Positions 23,555 to 33,945 of a DNA stretch of 45,758 nt are shown one piece after another. A program made the translations under genes and the position numbers. The stretch's first letter is position 1. Every line of letters starts with the position of its first letter. The stretch covers positions 1 to 45,758 of the forward strand of contig WAHY01000015.1 in the NCBI GenBank assembly GCA_009873635.1, read 5' to 3'. The notes below the pieces were generated by a model. It did no database searches. It had not been told where the DNA came from and worked only from the letters and a program-made list of their open reading frames with translations. Origin of the DNA: Nitrospinota bacterium. Lineage in GTDB: Bacteria > Nitrospinota > Nitrospinia > Nitrospinales > VA-1.

Positions 23555-25173
23555 GGTTGGTTTTTCACCCAATCCGCTAGTTCTTCGCGGCAGATTTTTG
23601 CGTTGTGTCGGACATCCACTGGAAAATCTGGATAAAAGAATATTTTTTTAATTGAGCAGGTGTGAGGATAGGAGGCTGCTATTTCCAGTAGCTCGTTAAT
23701 GAAAACTTCCTGATCTTTTGTAACTCTATCTTTATTCTCCGGTTCAATGATCATCACTGGCTCACGATGTTTCCCAGCACCTTGTCCTACTAAAGCGGAA
23801 CGTTTGACATCAGGGTGTGTGTTGAAAATAGCTTCGCAGGGAATGGTGAAGTATGTTTCTGAATCAGTAACAACGCGGTGACTTTTTCTGCCACAGAACC
23901 AAAGCCGGTCTTGGTCGTCCCACTTTCCAACATCACCCATCCTGTGCCAGAAATTTGGGCCATCGGGGACTTTAGCGAGACGGGTGATTTCATCGCGGTT
24001 GAAATAAGATTTAGTCACCCAGGGAGCTTTCACAATTATTTCTCCGGTTTGGCCTTTTGGGACTTCCAAGCCGTCTTCCCATTTTAAAATAGGGTCATCT
24101 GAGATCTGTATAATTCTTACTTCAGCTCCAGGGACAGGTTTTCCAATGCAGGTTCCATTTCCTTTTTCCGACTTTTCCCAGGTCTCTTTGATAATCTCTT
24201 GCCTTTCTATAGACGTTACCGGGAGGGCTTCGGTTGCTCCATAGGGAGTCATGATTTTGCAATCTGGTTCTAATATAGATTCAAAACGCTTTAGCAGTGT
24301 TCCTGAAACGGGAGCGCCTGCGATCAAAATACGCTTGAGGGAAGTCAGTCGTACCTTGTTCGTTTCGCAATAACGGCTGACCGTGTCCCATAAAGCCGGA
24401 GATCCAAAACTGCTGGTGATGTTATAGGTTTTGACTGGATGAATGATATTTTCCGGTTTTACCTTGGCTGGGCAGGTGGGATCCATATCTGGTATGACGC
24501 TTGTCATCCCCATGCCAGTACTGAACAAACCGAACAGAGGAAAAGTTGGTAAGTCTTTTTCTCCCTGAATAATGCCAAAGTGCTCTCTTAAAATTTGGGT
24601 TTGTTGTTCAAACATTCCGTGAGTATAAAGAACCCCTTTGGCAGGACCAGTACTTCCGCTAGTGAATAAAACAGCTGCCTCCTGATCTTCTTGAGCTTCT
24701 TCCATCTGATAATCGGTTCGTCCGAATTTTTTTATTTTTTCAAGTGTTGGGCCCCGCCAGAACCAATTTTTCCCGACGGTTACTGAAAACTGGATTGACT
24801 TGAAAGCCGAAGGCATCAGTGATTTTATTGCATGGACTAAGGGAACCGCAATGATTCCACGTGGTTCGGATTGTTTTACGCAATGTAGAACATTTTTTTT
24901 ACCCATTCCCGGGTCAATCAGAACAGGGACTGCTCCAGCCTTAAACAAAGCAAATGTCAGTGTTACAAAGTCACTTCCATATGGCACCATCATGAGAACC
25001 CGGTCACCTTTTTTCAATCCTTGATTGAGAAGCCCTGAAGCAATTAAGTTGCTCTCTTCTTCCAGTTGTTTAAAAGTAACCTCGGTTTTAGTCCTTATTT
25101 CAATGATTGCAGGCTGATCAGGTATAACTTTTTCCCAATGTGAGAGGCTGGCAGAGATGTTGCGGCTGTTCAT
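23551..25173 (-). CDS. OleC-like AMP-binding enzyme (fatty acyl-CoA ligase/beta-lactone synthetase family)
   Basis: This is a 540-residue ANL-superfamily enzyme. The A3 motif LFTSGSTGPAKGV, the A5-type PYGATEALP, the MGDVGKWDDQDRLWFCGR core and the late NAKICREEL, with the catalytic-type Lys, are all present. The ATEALP and CIGKPVPG context resembles OleC, which converts beta-hydroxy acids to beta-lactones during long-chain olefin synthesis. OleA, OleB and OleD are not in this window, so the biochemical role is not settled; a plain long-chain acyl-CoA ligase or acyl-AMP ligase is the alternative. It starts six bases after the Hda-like gene, suggesting co-transcription. Confidence 0.8.
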   Translation of the reverse strand: MNSRNISASLSHWEKVIPDQPAIIEIRTKTEVTFKQLEEESNLIASGLLNQGLKKGDRVLMMVPYGSDFVTLTFALFKAGAVPVLIDPGMGKKNVLHCVKQSEPRGIIAVPLVHAIKSLMPSAFKSIQFSVTVGKNWFWRGPTLEKIKKFGRTDYQMEEAQEDQEAAVLFTSGSTGPAKGVLYTHGMFEQQTQILREHFGIIQGEKDLPTFPLFGLFSTGMGMTSVIPDMDPTCPAKVKPENIIHPVKTYNITSSFGSPALWDTVSRYCETNKVRLTSLKRILIAGAPVSGTLLKRFESILEPDCKIMTPYGATEALPVTSIERQEIIKETWEKSEKGNGTCIGKPVPGAEVRIIQISDDPILKWEDGLEVPKGQTGEIIVKAPWVTKSYFNRDEITRLAKVPDGPNFWHRMGDVGKWDDQDRLWFCGRKSHRVVTDSETYFTIPCEAIFNTHPDVKRSALVGQGAGKHREPVMIIEPENKDRVTKDQEVFINELLEIAASYPHTCSIKKIFFYPDFPVDVRHNAKICREELADWVKNQP

Positions 25174-25179
25174 ATCTGG

Positions 25180-25914
25180 CTAAGGCAAGTCAAGAGCTGT
25201 CTTGACCATAGGCAGAGTCACTTTTTTCTTTTTTATATAAGACTCTTGATTAATGGTCGTGACAGCATTTTGGATTGAAATGAAATCTCGTGGTATGCGT
25301 GACATTAAATACTGGATGATGGATTCCGGCAAGGTAAGGTTTATGTCCTTTGCCAGTTTAGAGATAATCCTGGCAGTTGTGTCATCATCAATGGGTTTTA
25401 TTTCCGCGACCATACCCCATTGAAACCTCGAGGTCAGGTAGCTCTCCATGGCGTTATTATTTTCAGGGGGTAGGCCAGAAGTGAAAGCCAGTTTTCCGCC
25501 CTTTTCCCTAATTTGATTGTAAAGATGGTAAAGTTTTTCCTGGGCAGGTTTGGAGTGGGCAATGGCTTCCACATTATCCATGAGAAAAAAATCAACGTCT
25601 AAAAGTTGCTCCAGAGTATGTTGAGCGAGTTGATTGTCCTGTGCTTTTTTTGAAAAATCTTTTCCCTCGATGTAGACAGCGCGCAAGCCTTTTTCTGTGA
25701 TATGGTTGCCTATAGACAGGAGCAGATGTGTTTTCCCCAGGTTTTTCTGACCGAAAAGATACAGAACTTGAAATGGAATTTCTTTTCCGGAGCAGAATTC
25801 CTCCGCTGTTTCATACGCAAAGAGCGAACCATCAGAAACTACAAAGTTCGCAAAGCTGTATTCCGGTCGTATTGGAAAGTTTAAAAGGAGTTGTTGGCCG
25901 GGTTTATCGGTCAT
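25180..25914 (-). CDS. hda: Hda-like DnaA-family AAA+ regulator
   Basis: This is a 244-residue DnaA-related ATPase without the DnaA DNA-binding domain. Residues 7-13 (QQLLLNF) match a sliding-clamp binding motif, as in Hda. The AAA+ core has FVVSDGSLFAY, Walker A GQKNLGKT, a Walker B-like FFLMDNVEAI, the sensor-1 AFTSGLPP and the Arg-finger/sensor-2 helices at the end. Hda bound to the clamp stimulates ATP hydrolysis by DnaA and prevents re-initiation. The ATG at 25914 places the clamp motif close to the N-terminus; the 12-residue longer form from 25950 is unlikely. Some relatives outside Proteobacteria may have other roles. Confidence 0.75.
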   Translation of the reverse strand: MTDKPGQQLLLNFPIRPEYSFANFVVSDGSLFAYETAEEFCSGKEIPFQVLYLFGQKNLGKTHLLLSIGNHITEKGLRAVYIEGKDFSKKAQDNQLAQHTLEQLLDVDFFLMDNVEAIAHSKPAQEKLYHLYNQIREKGGKLAFTSGLPPENNNAMESYLTSRFQWGMVAEIKPIDDDTTARIISKLAKDINLTLPESIIQYLMSRIPRDFISIQNAVTTINQESYIKKKKVTLPMVKTALDLP

Positions 25915-26009
25915 GATAGTTCTGCGCCTTACCCGGGGATAATGGGGCAAAGGCTAGAGCGTTCTACTCGCCTAAAAAATTAAATGCACATTTTTTAAAA
26001 AAACTGGAA

Positions 26010-26438
26010 TTATTTAGGGCCAGCCTGTATTTCAATATATACCTGCCCAAGTACAGACTTGATAAGTAGATTGCAAACCCAGCCTTCTTTTTCGTAGTGC
26101 ATGACTGTGGGTGAATGCCCCATGGTATTTATTAATGTCCAGCCTTTATTAATCATTTCATTTTTGTAAAAATTAATAACTGCGCTAAGATCGCTCCAGC
26201 CGTAAAAGAAGAGTTGGCCAACTTTTATAGTGCTGCTTCCTGATTCATATATAAAAGATTTTGAATGGTCTCTTTTGAACCCGTTGGGTACCGGGATATC
26301 TGTAAATGGCTGCGCCATAATTGGCGGTGGTGGTGCTGGGGACCCTTTTTTAGTTACCTCTTCAAATGAAGAGCACCCCACAAGTGATAACCAGAACCCA
26401 AAAAATAAAAAAAGGAAAAATTGTTTAACCATTTGCAT
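26010..26438 (-). CDS. Small lipoprotein of unknown function
   Basis: This is a 142-residue protein with a lipobox (SLVGC, lipidated Cys22) after a very hydrophobic signal. A Pro-rich linker (about residues 35-55) follows, then a compact C-terminal domain. Its INFYKNEMINKGWTL segment is a pattern I have seen in small bacterial lipoproteins of undefined role. AGGAGGAGGAA precedes two close ATG codons (26438 and 26432), and either could be used. It overlaps the end of the upstream DUF2065 gene by 14 bases, so the two are probably co-translated. The cell-envelope location is clear; the function is not. Confidence 0.65.
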   Translation of the reverse strand: MQMVKQFFLFLFFGFWLSLVGCSSFEEVTKKGSPAPPPPIMAQPFTDIPVPNGFKRDHSKSFIYESGSSTIKVGQLFFYGWSDLSAVINFYKNEMINKGWTLINTMGHSPTVMHYEKEGWVCNLLIKSVLGQVYIEIQAGPK

Positions 26439-26622
26439 TTCCTCCTCCTAAGTAGACTACCAGTAATCCTGCCATCATGAGGCAAAAACCTATTGCCCTG
26501 AGGGTTCCATCAGGCATATCTGGAATTTTTCGTGCAAAGGACTTAACTTGTTCAGGGAAGCAAAAATATGGAATTCCTTCAAAAATCATCAATAATCCTA
26601 ATGCTGAAAGAAACAGTTTCAT
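26425..26622 (-). CDS. DUF2065 (YjeT-like) small membrane protein
   Basis: This is a 65-residue protein with two transmembrane helices (residues about 2-18 and 42-60) joined by a basic loop. It shows the DUF2065 pattern: an N-terminal ALGLLMIFEGIPYF, a central FARKIPDMPDGTLR, and IGFCLMMAGLLVVYL. Escherichia coli YjeT is the best-known member, and its function is unknown; in Proteobacteria it lies by hflC or purA. The ATG at 26622 fits the family length better than the one at 26634. The stop overlaps the lipoprotein gene. Confidence 0.75.
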   Translation of the reverse strand: MKLFLSALGLLMIFEGIPYFCFPEQVKSFARKIPDMPDGTLRAIGFCLMMAGLLVVYLGGGNANG

Positions 26623-26634
26623 ATCAGGGGCCAA

Positions 26635-27142
26635 TTGTAAACAGATAAATCATTTGCAAAGTATTTATTCCGATGTATTTACATTCCAGACACGGAAGAT
26701 GATAAACTCCTTTGTTTTGAAAACGTGTCATTCCCGATGAATAGAAGATTTAGCAAAATTGAACGACTATTTTAATTGGCCTGCTAGAGGAACAGATCGG
26801 CGATTAATCCATCGCCCGTTGCGATTATCTTTTATCTCATAAAGCTAGTCAAATATAATTAGTTTGCTAATGAGTTTGGCAGGCACCTTCTTTCAGGGGG
26901 TTTGTGGTTGTAAATAAAGGAAAAAGCATTATATAATTTAGATTCATTATATTTTCCTTTCCCTTTCAAGATCAAATTAATTGGACTTTTAAATTAATTT
27001 TTTTTAACTGAAAAATAGGCCTATATAGTATTAAGCTGTAAGTAATTAAACCGCTCTTTAAATGAGAACCGGGTTGTATTTCCCCTGAATCTCCATCACA
27101 CATTTTTATTTTCGATTGCTTACAAAAGAAGGATTAAACAAT
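26635..27142 (+). other. Long intergenic region before the first htrA
   Basis: This AT-rich stretch of about 500 bases separates the divergent DUF2065 and htrA genes. Frames present lack ribosome-binding sites and recognisable motifs. TTAACT near 27006 with TATAGT about 14-17 bases downstream could be a weak promoter for htrA. No sigma-E-like GAACTT pair is convincing. No tRNA, riboswitch or repeat is visible. Confidence 0.4.
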
Positions 27143-28609
27143 ATGCTTAAATTTTTTTTCCAACGTGCTCATTTAACTTCACTAACTTTTATATTATTGC
27201 TATCGCTCATAATGTCTCCAGAGGTCCTGTTTGCTTTGAGTAGTGATACCCATCCTCTTGCAAGCAATATTTTTGTGGAGATAGCAAAAAAGCAGAACCC
27301 TGCTGTTGTTAATGTGAGTAACAAGTCCAAAGCAAAAGCACTTCCTCGGCAGAATATCCCAATACCTCGGCCAGGACCAGGGCAAGGCCGGTCTCCGGAC
27401 CCTTTCCGTGATTTTTATGATCGTTTTTTTGGGGAGCGTCCAAATCAACAGCCAAGAGGAGGTATGGGCTCGGGATTTGTGATCGACAAGGAAGGACACA
27501 TCCTTACTAACTATCATGTGATAGAGGGGGCAGATGAAATTGTAGTGACCCTTGAGGATAAAGGAAAAGAAAAAGAATATACAGCCACTCTGATAGGGTC
27601 GGACTCCAAAACTGATATTGCCTTGGTCAAAATCAAGCGTGAACCAGGCGACAATACAGAATTTCCTTTTCTGAGACTTGGAAGTTCAGAAAATCTTGAG
27701 GTGGGTGAATGGGTAGTAGCCATTGGGAACCCTTTCGGCCTCAGCCATACTGTTACCGTGGGTGTGGTGAGCGCTTTGGGGCGGAGTATTGGCGCTGGCC
27801 CCTATGATGAATTCATACAAACCGATGCTTCTATTAATCCCGGTAACAGTGGTGGTCCGCTGATTAATATTGAAGGGGAAGTGATCGGGATCAACACCGC
27901 TATTATTTCAGGCAATACGGGTGGAAATGTGGGGATTGGTTTCGCTATCCCTATTAACATTGCAAAGGGAATCTTAAAAGATTTAAAAGAAACAGGGTCT
28001 GTCACACGTGGTTGGTTGGGGGTCATGATCCAGAAAATCACTCCTGAACTGGAAAAATCTTTTGGTCTCAGTCAAAGTGAAGGGGCTCTTGTTGGAGATG
28101 TGATTCCGAATGGCCCCGCTGATAAAGGAGGAGTTAAGCGCGGTGACGTTATCACCAGATTTAACAATCAGGTTGTAAGGGAAATGGAGGACCTTCCCAA
28201 AATCGTTGCAGCGACAACACCTGGGTCGGTGGTAGATGTTGAGGTGATACGTGACGGATCCCTTAAAGTATTGCGTATTACCATAGAGGTATTAAAAGAC
28301 ACTAAGGAAACTGTGGTTGCCAAGGCTGATCCGCTGGGTCTTCAGGTTCAGGACATCACTGAAGAGCTGGCACAAAGCCTTAAACTGGAAGGCGTTGATG
28401 GAGTTTTGGTTTCTGATGTGGTTGCAGGAAATGCGGCATCAGAAGCGGGTATCCGCCGGGGCGATGTTATTTCAGAAATGAATCGTGTTCCCGTCAAAAA
28501 TCTGCAGGACTACAATAACCTTCTTGCCAACGTTGAGAAGGGGTCTTCAGTTCTATTTTTGGTAAAGCGCGGCGGAAGTACCATATATATTGCTGTTAAA
28601 GTCGAATAG
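27143..28609 (+). CDS. HtrA/DegP-type periplasmic serine protease (first copy)
   Basis: This is a 488-residue periplasmic protease-chaperone. A signal peptide (about residues 1-33) is followed by a basic Pro-rich linker. The trypsin-like domain has the triad His in LTNYHVIEG, Asp in SKTDIALVKI and Ser in NPGNSGGPL. Two PDZ domains follow (about residues 285-375 and 385-480). This is the DegP/DegQ architecture, which refolds or degrades misfolded envelope proteins. I use the ATG at 27143, preceded by GAAGGA; a TTG at 27116 would add nine residues. A second, divergent HtrA gene follows 139 bases downstream. Confidence 0.92.
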   Translation: MLKFFFQRAHLTSLTFILLLSLIMSPEVLFALSSDTHPLASNIFVEIAKKQNPAVVNVSNKSKAKALPRQNIPIPRPGPGQGRSPDPFRDFYDRFFGERPNQQPRGGMGSGFVIDKEGHILTNYHVIEGADEIVVTLEDKGKEKEYTATLIGSDSKTDIALVKIKREPGDNTEFPFLRLGSSENLEVGEWVVAIGNPFGLSHTVTVGVVSALGRSIGAGPYDEFIQTDASINPGNSGGPLINIEGEVIGINTAIISGNTGGNVGIGFAIPINIAKGILKDLKETGSVTRGWLGVMIQKITPELEKSFGLSQSEGALVGDVIPNGPADKGGVKRGDVITRFNNQVVREMEDLPKIVAATTPGSVVDVEVIRDGSLKVLRITIEVLKDTKETVVAKADPLGLQVQDITEELAQSLKLEGVDGVLVSDVVAGNAASEAGIRRGDVISEMNRVPVKNLQDYNNLLANVEKGSSVLFLVKRGGSTIYIAVKVE

Positions 28610-28631
28610 TATGTCGTTTTATTCATAGCTG

Positions 28632-28727
28632 TGCCCGAATTACACCGCTGCCTTTCTGAATATGGGATAGAGCAAATGTTCACGGCAGAGGGCAGCGAGT
28701 TTCGGGCATCCAGCCTTATTCTTTTTT
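28632..28727 (+). terminator. Large stem-loop between the two htrA genes
   Basis: TGCCCGAA (28632-28639) and GCTGCC (28647-28652) pair with GGCAGC (28691-28696) and TTCGGGCA (28701-28708). They form a two-part stem with a loop of about 38 bases; a T6 run lies at 28722-28727. It may terminate or attenuate the first htrA transcript, or act as a processing site. Confidence 0.4.
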
Positions 28728-28748
28728 ACTTATTTTGTCCTGTTAAGC

Positions 28749-30125
28749 GTGAGTTTTCCCTCAAGGTGGTTCTGGGTTGTAGCAGTCCCAATATTCTTGC
28801 TGGTGCATTCCCCTGCATCTTATGGAGAATCTTATAATCGCAGAACCCCTCTCGTAAGGGCTGTAGAGAGAGTCAGCCCGGCTGTTGTCAATATTTACAC
28901 GTCTGAAATATCACGATCCGCGCGTAATCCCTTCAGAAGCTTTGGCAATAATTTCTTTGACCAGTTCTTCAAAGACTTTATCCCTCCAATGGTAAATCAA
29001 AGGCGTAGCCTGGGTTCAGGTGTTCTCATCAATGACGAAGGTTTTATTCTCACCAATGAGCATGTCATTGCCAAAGCCGCAAAAATTCATGTCACTCTTA
29101 GTGATAAAAGAGAGTTTGATGCCAGAGTCATTGGCGCGGATATTAAATCTGACCTTGCTATCATAAAGATTGATTCAGATAAGTCACTACCCTATGTGAA
29201 AATGGGCAGGTCTGATGATTTAATGATAGGAGAGCAGGTTTTGGCAATTGGGAATCCATTTGGATTGCAGCACACAGTGACATCCGGAATCATCAGTGCA
29301 TTAAACCGCAATATAACTGCCGGGAAAAATATGGTTTACAGTGACTTTATTCAAGTCGATGCCTCGATCAACCCGGGAAACAGTGGCGGACCTTTATTGA
29401 ATATCAACGGCTCCCTGATCGGAATAAATACTGCCATTTATCAAAAGGCGGAAGGGATAGGGTTTGCTATTCCCATAGACCATGCCAAACGTATTGTCGA
29501 CGAACTGATCCGTTATGGCAAAGTCCGGCGTGGCTGGTTAGGAGCTTCTGTGCAGGAACTGGATACCCAGCTCTTGCGCCATTTTAAACTTGAGAGGAAA
29601 AAAGGAGTGTTGGTTATATCGGTGGCTGGCAATAGCTCTGCAGGAAAAGCTGGTTTAAAACGTGGCGATGTAATTGTTGCAGTTGACGATCATGAGATAA
29701 AGGACAAATCGGATTTAAGCGGGCGTATGGCTTCTTATACTGTAAACAGCACGGCTCGTTTTTCTATTTTGCGGGATGGGAAAATGATTGAACGTAAAGT
29801 ACATATCACTGCTATTCCTAAAAATTATGTAAAAGAATTTACCCGGTCATGGCTCGGATTATTAATACGGGAGAACAGCCAACGCTATGCCCGTTCCAAT
29901 AGGTTGACCACCTCCAAGGGGATGGTTGTATTAGAGGTGATTCGTGATAGTGCAGGTGGGAGAATAGGTCTCAAACCAGGTGATATTATTCGGCAAATGA
30001 ATCAAAAGCGTGTTGACAATGAAGACGATTATAATAAAGCTGTTGTTGAAATAAATAACCCAGATCGCATTTTACTTTTGGTTCAACGTGGAAGGCAGGG
30101 GTATTATGTGACTCTGGAGCCATGA
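28749..30125 (+). CDS. HtrA/DegP-type periplasmic serine protease (second copy)
   Basis: This is a 458-residue protease starting at GTG 28749. A signal peptide (about residues 5-26, ending ASYG) leads into the protease domain, with His in LTNEHVIAKA, Asp in IKSDLAIIKI and Ser in NPGNSGGPLL. Two PDZ domains follow. It differs from the upstream copy in the linker, the loops and the absence of the long Pro-rich N-terminal region, so this is an old duplication rather than a recent one. The pair may divide labour between stress conditions or substrates. Confidence 0.9.
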   Translation: MSFPSRWFWVVAVPIFLLVHSPASYGESYNRRTPLVRAVERVSPAVVNIYTSEISRSARNPFRSFGNNFFDQFFKDFIPPMVNQRRSLGSGVLINDEGFILTNEHVIAKAAKIHVTLSDKREFDARVIGADIKSDLAIIKIDSDKSLPYVKMGRSDDLMIGEQVLAIGNPFGLQHTVTSGIISALNRNITAGKNMVYSDFIQVDASINPGNSGGPLLNINGSLIGINTAIYQKAEGIGFAIPIDHAKRIVDELIRYGKVRRGWLGASVQELDTQLLRHFKLERKKGVLVISVAGNSSAGKAGLKRGDVIVAVDDHEIKDKSDLSGRMASYTVNSTARFSILRDGKMIERKVHITAIPKNYVKEFTRSWLGLLIRENSQRYARSNRLTTSKGMVVLEVIRDSAGGRIGLKPGDIIRQMNQKRVDNEDDYNKAVVEINNPDRILLLVQRGRQGYYVTLEP

Positions 30126-30220
30126 GTAAACTTATTATCCTGTAAAATTTTTATGAGAGTGTCTAAATCTCTCAAATTGGCTTCAGTAGAAACGACCTGT
30201 TGTAACTTCCTCATTCTTAG

Positions 30221-32260
<2,040 letters not shown>

Positions 32261-32269
32261 CCGAACCCC

Positions 32270-33583
32270 TTAACGGGTAGCTGATGTATGGGCTCGTCTG
32301 CGTGGCGGGCGTTTCGCAGGCCTTCTGCCATCAGGCTTTTTTGCTTTCGGTGGTGGACCGCGTCTTTTTTTAGCGGGAGGTTTTCCTTCCTTTGCTTCCA
32401 GAAACAATTCTTCTTCAGGCCAGGATACGGGTATTTTGCTTTTCAGGTAATCTTCAACCCGTTCCAGGTGTTGAGCAAAGTCTTCACAGCACAAAGTGAT
32501 GGCAGTACCCTTGTTTCCTGCACGTGCTGTCCTGCCTATACGGTGTACATAGTCTTCAGCATCTTGAGGTAAATCATAATTAATGACATGCGTGATATCG
32601 TCAATATGCAGTCCGCGAGAAGCGACATCGGTGGCGATGAGAATATTGATTTCTCCTTTCTGAAACTTTTCCAATACCCTTATTCGCGCTTTTTGATGGA
32701 GGTCACCACTTATTTGCCCGGCATTAAAACCGTTGTGGTTTAACTTCCACTCGAGATTCTCGCATTCAATTTTAGTGTTGGAAAAAATCAGTACTTTTTC
32801 TCCAGCTTCTTTTTTCATCAAGCCCAAAAGTAAATTGAACTTTTCATGCTGACCCACGTGATAAAGAATTTGGGTGATTGCATCGACCACGGTTTTTTCC
32901 GGTTCGATAGCGACCTTTACCGGATTGTTCATATGTTCGTAACATAATTCCATCACCCGGTGATTGAGAGTTGCTGAAAATAACATGGACTGACGTTTGT
33001 TATAGGGCGAACAGTTTCGGAACAGGTAACGCAGGTCAGAAATGAAACCCATATCAAACATGCGATCCGCTTCATCCACGACCATCACTTCGACTTGTTT
33101 TAAGCTGAAGAATTTCTGTTTGTAGAAATCGATCAATCGTCCAGGTGTGGCGATAAGTATATCCACCCCGTCTTTGATTTGTTTTTTTTGTTTTTCATAA
33201 TCTACACCACCGATAACACATACGGTGCGGAAGGAACAGTATTTGCCCAGAAGGAGTGCGTCCTTCTCAATTTGTCTTGCGAGTTCCCGTGTTGGAGCGA
33301 TGATCAATGCCCGTGGACCAGATTTTCTTTTAGGGTCAAGGGGTGGAGTGTTTTCCAACAACCGTGTGAGCAATGTGATTAAAAAAGCGGCAGTTTTTCC
33401 TGTGCCGGTTTGAGCTTGGCCTGCTAAATCTTTGCGGGCAAGTGTGATAGGTAAAGACTTGCTCTGGATAGGTGTGCAGGTTTTAAATTTAGCCTCACGA
33501 ATACCCTTCAAAACTGGTTCGGGTATGGGGAGAGACTCAAAAGTCAAGAGTTCCAAAAGATGCTCCGGGCGGGCACTTCTCAC
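32270..33583 (-). CDS. DEAD-box RNA helicase (RhlB/RhlE-like)
   Basis: This is a 437-residue ATP-dependent RNA helicase. Motifs in order are the Q motif FKTCTPIQ, motif I AQTGTGKT, Ia PTRELARQ, Ib TPGRLID, II VDEAD, III SATL, IV LIFSNTK, V TDVASRGLHID and VI HRIGRTARAG. The last 60 residues are a basic, Lys/Arg/Pro-rich tail probably used for RNA binding. The start appears to be the GTG at 33583. Such enzymes act in RNA decay, ribosome assembly or cold adaptation; which of these is not clear here. Confidence 0.93.
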   Translation of the reverse strand: MRSARPEHLLELLTFESLPIPEPVLKGIREAKFKTCTPIQSKSLPITLARKDLAGQAQTGTGKTAAFLITLLTRLLENTPPLDPKRKSGPRALIIAPTRELARQIEKDALLLGKYCSFRTVCVIGGVDYEKQKKQIKDGVDILIATPGRLIDFYKQKFFSLKQVEVMVVDEADRMFDMGFISDLRYLFRNCSPYNKRQSMLFSATLNHRVMELCYEHMNNPVKVAIEPEKTVVDAITQILYHVGQHEKFNLLLGLMKKEAGEKVLIFSNTKIECENLEWKLNHNGFNAGQISGDLHQKARIRVLEKFQKGEINILIATDVASRGLHIDDITHVINYDLPQDAEDYVHRIGRTARAGNKGTAITLCCEDFAQHLERVEDYLKSKIPVSWPEEELFLEAKEGKPPAKKRRGPPPKAKKPDGRRPAKRPPRRRAHTSATR

Positions 33584-33945
33584 AAGGTTTTGCGAGGGCT
33601 AGGGCCTTTGTTTTCAAGTGGTTAAAAATATATGTTGAAGACAAGGGCCATTATGAGGGGCTTGAACTTGTTTTGCAACTCAATTTTCATTTTTCTTGAC
33701 TTTATAGTGGGGGAAATGGTTAAATCCACCTTCTATTTTGATTCCGGTAGCTACCCCTATAGTGAGCCCGCCTGCATTTAGTTTCAAAGGTTTTCCCTTT
33801 GGTTTTCAATGGTTTTGTAGTGCTTGTGAGGGGTCGGGATTGAGATAGTTGGTAGAGGATGTTGTAAAGGTTTAAAGTCTGAATTTAACCGGATATATAA
33901 ATATACAATTGAAGTGCGGGATCCTTCTCGTTTTGAGGTGACTTT
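33584..33945. other. Intergenic region before the sdh operon
   Basis: About 360 bases lie between divergent genes. I see no coding frame with support and no RNA gene. It should contain the promoter of sdhABE; TTGACT near 33697 has a poorly placed TTAAAT downstream. GAGGTGA five bases before GTG 33946 is the sdhA ribosome-binding site. Confidence 0.4.

Noticed and set aside
28631-28837. 68-codon plus-strand frame between and into the htrA genes
   Set aside because: It lies over the stem-loop and overlaps the signal peptide of the second protease in another frame; no ribosome-binding site.
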